A stretch of DNA of 64,000 nucleotides, taken from contig CAVXSD010000010.1 in assembly GCA_963764305.1 (NCBI GenBank), positions 248,001 through 312,000 of the forward strand, read 5' to 3'. Under the pieces are notes generated by a model. That model made no database searches and was not told where the DNA came from. It worked only from the letters and a program-made list of their open reading frames with translations. This DNA comes from Bog-473 sp963764305. Lineage in GTDB: Bacteria; Actinomycetota; Acidimicrobiia; Acidimicrobiales; RAAP-2. The position numbers were made by a program, and so were the translations under genes. Shown one piece after another: positions 36,344 to 43,952 of the stretch (the stretch's first letter is position 1; the number at the start of each line of letters is the position of its first letter).

Positions 36344-36745
36344 CTAGCTGGCCAGGATCTTGGCCTTCTGGGCGTCGAACTCGGCGTCGCTCAGCACACC
36401 CTGTGACTTGAGGTCGGCCAGCTTCGAGAGCTGGTCGGCCGTGCTGTCGCCACTCGCCCCGGCGGTCTGCTTGACGTACTGGTCGAAGGTCTTCTGCTGC
36501 TCTGCCGCCTCCTGCGCCGCCCGCTCGTGCATCTTGCCGCCCCGGGCGATCAGGTACACGAAGACGCCGAGGAAGGGCAGGACGATGACGAAGATCACCC
36601 ACAGCGCCTTGGCCAAGCCGCCGATGTCGCGGCTGCGGAAGATGTCGATGAACACCATGATCAGCAGCCAGATCCAGATGATGAAGAGGAAGAAGTACAA
36701 CATCGTCAGGAAGGCATCGAGGATCGGGTACGTGGAAGCGAGCAT
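36344..36745 (-). CDS. PLDc_N and SHOCT domain membrane protein (paralogue)
   Basis: A 133-residue paralogue of the protein at 28699-29100, with near-identical sequence in the second helix and SHOCT domain (FLGVFVYLIARGGKMHERAA; ADQLSKLADLKSQGVL). AAGGAG and a second AAAGG precede ATG 36745. Two membrane helices lead into a Gln-rich linker and the SHOCT hairpin. The two copies differ mainly in the linker and N-terminus, pointing to an old duplication with both copies maintained. Confidence 0.85.
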   Translation of the reverse strand: MLASTYPILDAFLTMLYFFLFIIWIWLLIMVFIDIFRSRDIGGLAKALWVIFVIVLPFLGVFVYLIARGGKMHERAAQEAAEQQKTFDQYVKQTAGASGDSTADQLSKLADLKSQGVLSDAEFDAQKAKILAS

Positions 36746-36971
36746 CGAAAGGAACTCCTTGTCATCAGTGGTCGGCGCGAAACCCGACCCGCAATGTCTA
36801 GTCCCTGCACCTCGACCCGTGCTGGGATGACTCGCGTGGCCCGCCGATCGGGCATCCGGCCTCGCCGCGCCGCCGGACCACCACCCGAGTGCCTGACCGG
36901 GGCACGGCCGAGGCCGTGACCTTCGGGTCCGACCAGGAAGGACGCCCACCGAGGACAATGGCACCCGGCCC

Positions 36972-38276
36972 ATGAACCACGATCTCAACATCGCGGCGTT
37001 GGCGGTCATCTCCGCCTGCGTCCTCATCTGGGGCCTCGTCTCGGCCCGCCTGGAACGCTGGGACGTGTCCGCCCCCATCGCCTTCGTCCTCCTCGGGCTG
37101 GCCGTGACGCACGGGCCCACCACGCTCGTCCACGTCAACGTGCACTCGTCCACGATCCGTTCGCTGGCAGAGGTCACCCTCGCCCTGGTGCTCTTCGCCG
37201 ACGCCTCACGGGTCAACGTCCGCTCCCTGCGGACCGACGCCGCGTTGCCGGCCCGCCTGCTCGGCATCGGCCTGCCGCTCACCATCGGAGCAGGGGCCGG
37301 GGCTGCCGCGCTCCTCTTCAGCGGCAACGGCCTGTGGGTGGCGGCCGCCATCGGCGCCATCGTCGCCCCGACCGACGCCGCGCTCGGAGCCACCATCATG
37401 GGGGACAACCGGGTGCCCTCGGGAGTCCGTCGCCTCCTCAACGTGGAGAGCGGCCTCAACGACGGCATCGCCACGCCGTTCGTCAACCTTTTCATTGCCG
37501 GCGCGGTCAGCGCCGAGGCGGTGAGCGGCGTCCACCCGACCACGGCTGCGCTCGATCTCCTCGGTGGGGCGGGTCTCGGCATTGCGGTCGGCGTCGTCGG
37601 CGCCACGCTCCTGGCCCTGGCCGGCCGCCACGGGTGGAGCGCAACAGGCTTCCGGCCGATCGCCGTGCTGGGTCTTGCGCTCTTCGCCTACTCGGTGTCC
37701 GTCGCCGCCGGCACCAACGGCTTCATCGCGGCGTTCGTGGCCGGCGTGGCCTTCGGCACGGTCGACCGAACGGAGGGCGAGGTCGACCTGCGCTTCACCG
37801 AAGAGGGCGGCACGCTCCTCTCACTGCTCGTCTGGTTCACGTTCGGGGCCGCCATGCTCGCACCGGGCCTGGCGGACGTGGGCTGGCGCGAGGTGGTGTT
37901 CGCGCTCTTGGCCCTGACCGTCCTGCGGATGGTGCCGGTCGCCCTGGCACTCGCGGGCAGCGGACTCGACCGGGCCACGGTGGTCTTCGTCGGCTGGTTC
38001 GGTCCCCGGGGACTGGCCTCCGTGGTGTTCGGCCTCATTGCCTTCGATTCGCTGGCACCGGCCCAATCCAAGGTGGTGCTGGGCGCCGTGACCCTGACCG
38101 TGGCCCTGAGCGTCCTGCTCCACGGGATCAGCGCGTCACCCTTGGCCGCCCGCTACGGCGTGCGGGCGCAGCACCTCCACCCGGAGCGACCCGAGCACAC
38201 CGACGCCGCGCCGATCAGTACCCGCACGCTCCGGGGCGGTCGACCGGCGGCGGCCCCGCCGAGCGCAACCGGGTAG
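36972..38276 (+). CDS. Cation/proton antiporter (CPA1, NhaP-like)
   Basis: A 434-residue transporter exchanging Na+ or K+ for protons across the cytoplasmic membrane. About 12 helices. The core signature is GAIVAPTDAALGATIM, in which the PTD aspartate region corresponds to the ion-binding helix, and LNVESGLNDGIATPFV carries the NE/ESGLNDG motif of CPA1 proteins. WFGPRGLASVVFGLIA is the conserved late helix. The C-terminal tail (about 45 residues, His/Pro-rich) is short and cytoplasmic, with no regulatory RCK domain. It ends 169 bases before the encapsulin operon. Confidence 0.9.
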   Translation: MNHDLNIAALAVISACVLIWGLVSARLERWDVSAPIAFVLLGLAVTHGPTTLVHVNVHSSTIRSLAEVTLALVLFADASRVNVRSLRTDAALPARLLGIGLPLTIGAGAGAAALLFSGNGLWVAAAIGAIVAPTDAALGATIMGDNRVPSGVRRLLNVESGLNDGIATPFVNLFIAGAVSAEAVSGVHPTTAALDLLGGAGLGIAVGVVGATLLALAGRHGWSATGFRPIAVLGLALFAYSVSVAAGTNGFIAAFVAGVAFGTVDRTEGEVDLRFTEEGGTLLSLLVWFTFGAAMLAPGLADVGWREVVFALLALTVLRMVPVALALAGSGLDRATVVFVGWFGPRGLASVVFGLIAFDSLAPAQSKVVLGAVTLTVALSVLLHGISASPLAARYGVRAQHLHPERPEHTDAAPISTRTLRGGRPAAAPPSATG

Positions 38277-38445
38277 CGCGTCGGCGGGGCTCAGGCAGGC
38301 GCCGGTCGCCTCGGCCGAGGTCGCCGAAGCGAGCACGCCGCCCCGGAGAACCAGACGTGGACTGGTGGACCCCGCAGATGCTTCACTGTGGTCATCGTTC
38401 CCGGCGGACCGTCGGGTTGTGGAAAGCAACCGCGAGGAGAGGACC

Positions 38446-38859
38446 TTGGCCAGCGAGGGATTGCACGAGCGGGAAGAGCTGCTCGACGAAGCCACCATCG
38501 ATCACCACCGGGCGATGACGTCACTCCGCGAGGAGCTCGAGGCGATCGACTGGTACGACCAGCGGGTACGGGCGACATCGGACGAGAGCCTGGCGGCGAT
38601 CCTGGCCTACAACCGGGATGACGAGAAAGAACATGCGGCGATGGCGCTCGAATGGCTGCGCCGGCGTGACGTCGCCCTCGACACCAATCTCCGAAAGTTC
38701 CTGTTCACGTCCGGCCCGATCACCGAGCTCGGTGACGGGGCGCCCGACGGCGACTCCGACGGCGCATCCGACGGCGCCTCCGACGGCGCAGCCGATCCTG
38801 CAGCTTCCGACACGTCGGGGTCGCTCGCCATCGGCAGCCTGAAGGGCGCCCTGCGGTGA
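38446..38859 (+). CDS. Encapsulated ferritin-like protein (encapsulin cargo)
   Basis: A 137-residue iron-oxidising cargo of the encapsulin shell. TTG 38446 follows GAGGAGAGG and is preferred; GTG 38419 is an alternative. Residues 5-90 are two antiparallel helices of the EncFtn type. E30, W36, Y37, E60 and H63 fall where the di-iron site and its gateway lie in Rhodospirillum rubrum EncFtn (REELEAIDWYDQR; DDEKEHAAMALEWLRRR). After FLFTSGPITEL comes a linker of repeated DGA(S) units. The last residues SLAIGSLKGALR are a clear cargo-loading peptide. The stop overlaps the encapsulin start (GTGA), so shell and cargo are made together. Confidence 0.93.
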   Translation: MASEGLHEREELLDEATIDHHRAMTSLREELEAIDWYDQRVRATSDESLAAILAYNRDDEKEHAAMALEWLRRRDVALDTNLRKFLFTSGPITELGDGAPDGDSDGASDGASDGAADPAASDTSGSLAIGSLKGALR

Positions 38860-39662
38860 ACCATCTCCGCCGCGAACTGGCACCGATCTCGGCCGAGGGC
38901 TGGGACGTCATCGACGGGGAGGCCAAGTCGCGCCTTCCCACCTACCTGGCGGCCCGCAAGATGGTGGACTTCGGCGGGCCCTACGGGTGGTCCCACTCCG
39001 CCACCAATCTCGGCCGCATCTCTCCCATCACCGGGCCCTCGGAGGGCGTGGCGGCAGCGCAGCGGATCGTCCTTCCCCTGGTGGAGCTGCGGACCGAGTT
39101 CAGGGTCTCGCGCGTCGAGTTGGACGACGTCGAGCGCGGCGCGAACAACCCGGATCTGGCCGAGTTGGACGAGGCCGTGCGCCAGATCGCGTTGGGCGAG
39201 AACGTCACGGTCTTCCACGGCCACGCCGCCGCCGGGTTGCGGGGCATCACCGAGACCACCTCCCATGAGCCCCTGGAGCTGGACGGGGACATGGCCCACG
39301 CCCCCGACGGCGTGGCCCGGGGCGTCAATGCGCTGCGCCAGGCGGGCGTCGACGGACCGTACGGGTTGGCCATCTGCCCGGACATGTACACGAGGATCGT
39401 CGAGAGCACCGAGTACGGGGGGCACCTGCTCTTCGACCACCTCCGCGAGATCCTGGGCGGGCCCCTGGTGTGGGCGCCCGGCGTCGCGGGCGGCGTCGTT
39501 CTCAGCCTGCGCGGCGGGGACTTCCAGATCGACTGCGGGCAGGACCTGTCCATCGGCTATCTCGACCACGACGCCGAGGTCGTACGGCTCTACATCGAGG
39601 AGAGCTTCAACTTCCGGGTGCTCGAGCCGGACGCCGCCATCGCGCTCCACCTCGACGGCTGA
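38856..39662 (+). CDS. Encapsulin shell protein (family 1)
   Basis: A 268-residue HK97-fold protein that self-assembles into a nanocompartment. Recognisable blocks: LRRELAPISAEGWDVIDGEA, KMVDFGGPYGWSHSATNLGR, LRTEFRVSRVELDDVERGA, FHGHAAAGLRGITETTSHEP, and the C-terminal YIEESFNFRVLEPDAAIAL. Length and motifs match classical family-1 encapsulins. Those form T=1 (240-residue-range up to ~270) shells and hold EncFtn, Dyp peroxidase or similar. The cargo gene immediately upstream ends in the matching loading peptide, so this is an iron-storing compartment. No iron-responsive operator is obvious upstream. Confidence 0.95.
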   Translation: MNHLRRELAPISAEGWDVIDGEAKSRLPTYLAARKMVDFGGPYGWSHSATNLGRISPITGPSEGVAAAQRIVLPLVELRTEFRVSRVELDDVERGANNPDLAELDEAVRQIALGENVTVFHGHAAAGLRGITETTSHEPLELDGDMAHAPDGVARGVNALRQAGVDGPYGLAICPDMYTRIVESTEYGGHLLFDHLREILGGPLVWAPGVAGGVVLSLRGGDFQIDCGQDLSIGYLDHDAEVVRLYIEESFNFRVLEPDAAIALHLDG

Positions 39663-39701
39663 CCCCGGGCGAGGGTTGCCGGTTCGACCTCACAACCCCT
39701 G

Positions 39702-42134
39702 CTACCTCTGACGGCCACCCGCTCGGCCGGCCGAAGACGACCGTCGCCGGACCACTCTGGCCGGCCGGGGGGTCGGGAGGCCGGCGGAAACCGGACCCCG
39801 CGCCCACACCGGATCACCCGCGCTCGCTGTCTCGAGCAGCCGGACGATCTCCGACGCCGGGACCGGCCCGGAGAAGAGGAATCCCTGACCGTGGTCGCAG
39901 TGCTCGGCACGGAGCCCTTCGAGTTGCTCGTGTGTCTCGATACCCTCCGCCAGGGTGACGAGCCCGAGGGTGCGACCGAGCTCGATGAGAGTGTGGATCA
40001 GTGCGGCCGCGTCGGGAGACCGGTTCATGTCCGCCACGAACGACCGGTCGATCTTCAGGACGTCCACCGGGAACTGCCGGAGATAGGCGAGCGACGAATA
40101 GCCGGTGCCGAAGTCGTCGATCGCCACCTTGACCCCCAGCTGCTTCAGGCTGTGCAGCCTGGCGACGGTCGCGACGGAGTCCCTCATGAGCGAGGATTCC
40201 GTGACCTCGAGGATGAGCATGGCGGGATCGAAGTCGTGGGCCACGAGGGCATCGTGCACATCGTCGAGAAGCCGATCAGACTCGAGCTGGCGCATGGAGA
40301 CATTCACCGAGATGGCGGTGTGATGTCCTTGCCGGTGCCAGGTCGCTGCCTCCCGGCAGGACTCGTTGAGTACCCACCGGCCGACGTCGACGATCAACCC
40401 TCTCTCCTCGAGCACCGGGATGAAGACGTCCGGCGCGATGGCCCCCTTGGTGGGGTGCTGCCACCGGAGGAGCGATTCGACGCCCTGGATCTCAATCCCA
40501 TCCAGGTCGAAGATCGGATGGAAGAGCAGCGAGAATTCGTGGTGGTCGAGTGCCGATTCCAGGTCGGACTTGAGGGCGAGCCGCTCCTTCGCCGCCGACT
40601 GCATCGAACGGTCGAAGAGGACGGACTGGTCGCGACCGGCTCCCTTGGCCCGGTAGAGGGCGATGTCCGCGTCCCGCAGCAGATCCTCGGCGGACGGGCG
40701 GTCCCCTACCGCGATGCCGATGCTGGCCGAGATGGTGATGGACATGCCGTCGGCGCCGGGGAGATGGAAAGCCGGCTTGAGCACCTGGTGGACACGTTCG
40801 GCGATCATCTCCGGCCCGCTGGCGAACGAGACCCCCTCGGCCAGGATCACGAACTCGTCCCCGCCGAGCCGCCCGACCGTGTCCCCCGAGCGCAAGTCGC
40901 CGAGTAAGCGTCCGGCGACCAGCTGCAGCAACTGGTCGCCGGCGCCATGTCCGAGTGAGTCGTTGGAGTCCTTGAAGTTGTCCAGGTCAATGAACAGCGC
41001 GGCAACCGGCACCCCCGTTCGACGTGCCCGCACCAGCATCTGCTGCGCTCTGTCGAGGATCAACTGGCGGTTCGCCAGTCCCGTCAAGGGGTCGTGAAGG
41101 GCGCGGTGCGCCAGCAGGGCCTCGAACTTCTTCCGCTCGGTGATGTCACGGATGTTGGCGACGTAGCCGGCAACAGAGGGGCGGTCCGTCTGGTCCGAGA
41201 TCACCGCTTCCACGTCGCGGGACGTGCGGTCCTTTCGCACCATCCGGAACTCGAGGGTGACCGGCCCCGGACCCGACTCAAATTCGCCACCGAGCATTCG
41301 GCGGACGGAATCGAGGTCTTCGGGATGCACGAAGTCGGTCGAGCGGCGTCCGATGAGCTCCTCCGGCGCGTATTGCAGGAGCTCCTTGATCGCCGGGGAG
41401 ACGTAGCGGAACACGCCCTCTTCGCCGAGGATCATCGTCACGTCGGATGAGTTCTGAATCAGCGAACGGAACCGGTCCTCGCTCAACCGCAAGGTGCGCT
41501 CGGCCCCCTCCTTCTGCTCCAACATCGTTTCGTTCTGCTCCATGATGGCTCCGGCCATCCGGATCACGAAGAAGAGGACGAAGGCCCCCACTACGGTCAA
41601 CGAGGCGGACTGCGCCTTCGTCAGTTCTGACGGGAACCAGCCTCGGGCGAGGCAGAACTGGCCGACGGCCATGCCGACGAGACTGCACACGACCGTCGTC
41701 CGCCACACACGGGATCCCGCCCGCGCCACGTTCTCCAGCGCGATGAAGGCGTACGCGGCCCAGAGGACCGGTCCCCACCCGGTGAGATAGATGGCGACGG
41801 TCACCGACGCCACCTGGCTGATGACGCGCAGGTCCAGGGACAGCGCGCTGGGATGCGCGTCGTAGAGGCGGTCGACCGCCCGGTTGACGATGACGATGGC
41901 GATGAACACGCCGATCCACACCCACGGCGACACGCTGGCGGCGTAGCCGAACCGTACGAGGAGCAAGATGACCGCCAAGGCCACCGGCCCGATCAGGTAG
42001 GCCAACTTGGTCGGATTCAGCCTCCGTCGCACGGTCGACGAAGTCCGAACAGGGGGTTCGGTCGTGTCGGCGCGGCCGTGCTCACTCGCGGCATCCTGCG
42101 AAGCCAGCGGCATGTCCCCCCATTGTCCGGTCAA
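39702..42134 (-). CDS. Membrane-anchored PAS-GGDEF-EAL cyclic-di-GMP protein
   Basis: An 810-residue bifunctional-type signalling protein. About five to six membrane helices lie in residues 45-200 (MASE-like), then a PAS domain (DRFRSLIQNSSDVTMIL; RDITERKKFE). The GGDEF domain has an intact GRLGGDEF active site and an RSGD inhibitory site five residues before it. The EAL domain starts LLFHPIFDLDGIEIQGVESLLRW. The signature is ESL rather than EAL, but DDFGTGYSSLAYL and LAEGIET are kept, so phosphodiesterase activity remains possible. It converges on the encapsulin operon. The C-terminal ~45 residues are basic and low-complexity. Confidence 0.93.
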   Translation of the reverse strand: MTGQWGDMPLASQDAASEHGRADTTEPPVRTSSTVRRRLNPTKLAYLIGPVALAVILLLVRFGYAASVSPWVWIGVFIAIVIVNRAVDRLYDAHPSALSLDLRVISQVASVTVAIYLTGWGPVLWAAYAFIALENVARAGSRVWRTTVVCSLVGMAVGQFCLARGWFPSELTKAQSASLTVVGAFVLFFVIRMAGAIMEQNETMLEQKEGAERTLRLSEDRFRSLIQNSSDVTMILGEEGVFRYVSPAIKELLQYAPEELIGRRSTDFVHPEDLDSVRRMLGGEFESGPGPVTLEFRMVRKDRTSRDVEAVISDQTDRPSVAGYVANIRDITERKKFEALLAHRALHDPLTGLANRQLILDRAQQMLVRARRTGVPVAALFIDLDNFKDSNDSLGHGAGDQLLQLVAGRLLGDLRSGDTVGRLGGDEFVILAEGVSFASGPEMIAERVHQVLKPAFHLPGADGMSITISASIGIAVGDRPSAEDLLRDADIALYRAKGAGRDQSVLFDRSMQSAAKERLALKSDLESALDHHEFSLLFHPIFDLDGIEIQGVESLLRWQHPTKGAIAPDVFIPVLEERGLIVDVGRWVLNESCREAATWHRQGHHTAISVNVSMRQLESDRLLDDVHDALVAHDFDPAMLILEVTESSLMRDSVATVARLHSLKQLGVKVAIDDFGTGYSSLAYLRQFPVDVLKIDRSFVADMNRSPDAAALIHTLIELGRTLGLVTLAEGIETHEQLEGLRAEHCDHGQGFLFSGPVPASEIVRLLETASAGDPVWARGPVSAGLPTPRPARVVRRRSSSAGRAGGRQR

Positions 42135-42410
42135 CTCAACTCCCTGGTATCGACAATTCGATGGCGCAACTTGACGAAAGCCCGGGGTCCCGACCCTCCG
42201 TCGACCCCTGGACCGAAACGGGCAGTGTAAGCCTTGCCACCCGGACAGGCCCGGAATTTAGGGAATCGGGGAATGCGGCGCCGACTCCCACAGGATCCGG
42301 CGCCGGCCACGGCGCCAGGCCACCCCGGAACGGCAGGCTCGGGGCCGAAGGCCCCCTCCGGTCGGCGACCGGAGCACGGTCTCCCCACCCGCAAACCCGC
42401 CTCGGCTGCA

Positions 42411-43335
42411 ATCTGGCCGCCGTCCCCGGCTTCACCGTCTCCCCCGTCGTGGCCAACGCCTACGAGATGTACCAAACCACGCCGAACCCGGCCAACCACA
42501 GCCCGGTGTCGATCGCCTACCAGGGGGAGAGGCTCTTCGGCGACAAGCCCAGCACGTGGGCCAATACGACTCCACCCTCTCCACCCAGCAACAGTCGATG
42601 GCCAAGGACGTCCAGGCCTATACCGAGGCCGGATGGAAGTTCGTCAACTGCCCGTTCCTCGTCAATTACAACGGCGAGGCCAACTACACGCCGCTCGTGC
42701 AGAAGCTCCAGAGCTGCGGGGCGCAGATCGTCTTCGACAACGCCACTCCGGGACCCACCCTCTACGGCGCCCTCCAAGCGGAAGACCAGATCGGGTACAA
42801 CCCGGTCTGGTTGATGGACGCCGCCGAGTACACGGAGGGCTTCGCCAAGTGGAACACCAGCGGGCTGGCCAACAACGTCTACGTCCGCGTCGGCTACGAG
42901 CCGCTCGAGGCGGCCAAGGTCGTTCCGGCCGTCGCCGAGTAGCTCTCGATCCTCAAGAAGTACGGTGGCCTCACGTCGGCCCTCGGAGAGCAGTCCACGT
43001 CGTCATTCCTCCTCTGGGCCACTGCGGCCAAGGCATGCGGCTCCACCTTGACCCGCCAATGCATGATCAATCATCTCTCCAAGGTGACCAGTTGGACCGG
43101 TGGCGGTCTCAACGCACTGTCCGACCCTGCCAAGGACCTCCCATCGTCATGCGGGATCTTGATGAAGCTCGACAACACCAAATGGGTGCAGGCGTACCCG
43201 AAGCAGCTTGGGACCTTCGACTGCTCGTCCAAGTACATCGTTCCGAACACCGGCTCCGTGATCGGCACCACCCTCAACGCGCAGGGTTACGCAACCCAGT
43301 ACGCGACCGCCTCGGTCATCAAGCCCCAGACGTGA
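42411..43335 (+). pseudogene. Amino-acid ABC transporter substrate-binding protein remnant
   Basis: Part of a leucine/branched-chain amino-acid-binding-type periplasmic protein (Peripla_BP_6). It starts without a signal peptide at about CNLAAVPGFTVSPVVANAYEMYQ and breaks frame near 42550. It continues as YDSTLSTQQQSMAKDVQAYTEAGWKF and SCGAQIVFDNATPGPTLYGAL, then hits an in-frame TAG at 42940-42942. After that stop the same frame carries on with LSILKKYGGLTSALGEQS to a natural TGA at 43333-43335. Missing N-terminus, frameshift and internal stop together make a pseudogene more likely than sequencing error alone. No permease or ATPase genes are adjacent. Confidence 0.75.
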
Positions 43336-43402
43336 GCGCGCCGCTCGCGTCGTGGCCAGGCTCGTCGCCTAGCCACTGAGTTTTCTCGGCACCCGCTCGC
43401 GA

Positions 43403-43867
43403 TCATCCCCCGGCGGGGAGATGTTCCTCGAGCGCCTTCACCAACAACCGTCGGAACGTCACCCGCTCCGAGTCGCTCAGACCACCGAGGATCTCATCCT
43501 CGATGCTTCCCTGCGCGACCTCCGCCCGCTCCAGTGCCTCGAGGCCGGCGTCAGTGATGTCCACGATGTGGCGCCGCCGGTCGGCCGGATCACGCCGGCG
43601 CTCCACGAACTCGAGATCCTCCAGGTCGTTGAGGACCAGGACGCCCGTGTTGGAGTCCATCGACAGGTCCTCGGTCAAGACCTGCTGAGACGCGCTCGGG
43701 TGGTCGCGCAGGTAGGCCAGCACGACCATGTTCTTCAAATTCATCCCCACCAGATCGACGGAGCTCCGGACGAAGACGGCGCGGGAGAGCCGGGTCAGCA
43801 GCACGATCGTCCCCGTCGTGGGTGTCGTGGGTGTCGTGGGTGTCATGGCGTTCCGGGCCGTCACCAC
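43403..43867 (-). CDS. MarR-family transcriptional regulator
   Basis: A 154-residue winged-helix regulator. The central part is classic MarR: LKNMVVLAYLRDHPSASQQVLTEDLSMDSNTGVLVLNDLEDLEFVERRRDPADRRRHIVDITDAGLEAL, with the DPADRRR wing. The start may be GTG 43867 or ATG 43846. In the latter the protein begins directly with a repeated Pro-Thr-Thr stretch encoded by a nine-base tandem repeat. It is divergent from an MFS drug transporter, the usual target of such repressors, and an inverted repeat covers the transporter start. Confidence 0.9.
   Translation of the reverse strand: MVTARNAMTPTTPTTPTTGTIVLLTRLSRAVFVRSSVDLVGMNLKNMVVLAYLRDHPSASQQVLTEDLSMDSNTGVLVLNDLEDLEFVERRRDPADRRRHIVDITDAGLEALERAEVAQGSIEDEILGGLSDSERVTFRRLLVKALEEHLPAGG
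43815..43846 (-). repeat. Nine-base tandem repeat in the MarR N-terminus
   Basis: The unit gtcgtgggt occurs three times without change at 43815-43841, followed by a partial copy that includes the candidate start codon. On the coding strand it encodes repeated Thr-Pro-Thr units. Because the unit is a multiple of three, copy-number change would lengthen or shorten the N-terminus without losing frame. Confidence 0.8.
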
Positions 43868-43928
43868 GCGGATCCTGCCATGGCCCTCCGGGGGCGGGGC
43901 GGCATGGTCATTTCAATCACCCCCCTAT

Positions 43929-43952
43929 GATAGTCCCGAGATCATGACTATC
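43929..43952. promoter_or_regulatory. Inverted repeat over the MFS transporter start
   Basis: GATAGTC at 43929-43935 and GACTATC at 43946-43952 form perfect seven-base arms with a ten-base centre. The repeat overlaps the ATG at 43944 and is AT-rich compared with its surroundings. A MarR-type dimer bound here would block expression of the transporter. It is in the intergenic side of the divergent marR-MFS pair, so MarR is the natural candidate. Confidence 0.5.

Noticed and set aside
38736..38810. Short repeats in the ferritin-like cargo gene considered as a CRISPR-like or regulatory array
   Set aside because: They are in-frame codon repeats for the DGA/DGS linker inside a clear coding sequence; no spacers of CRISPR type are present anywhere in the window.
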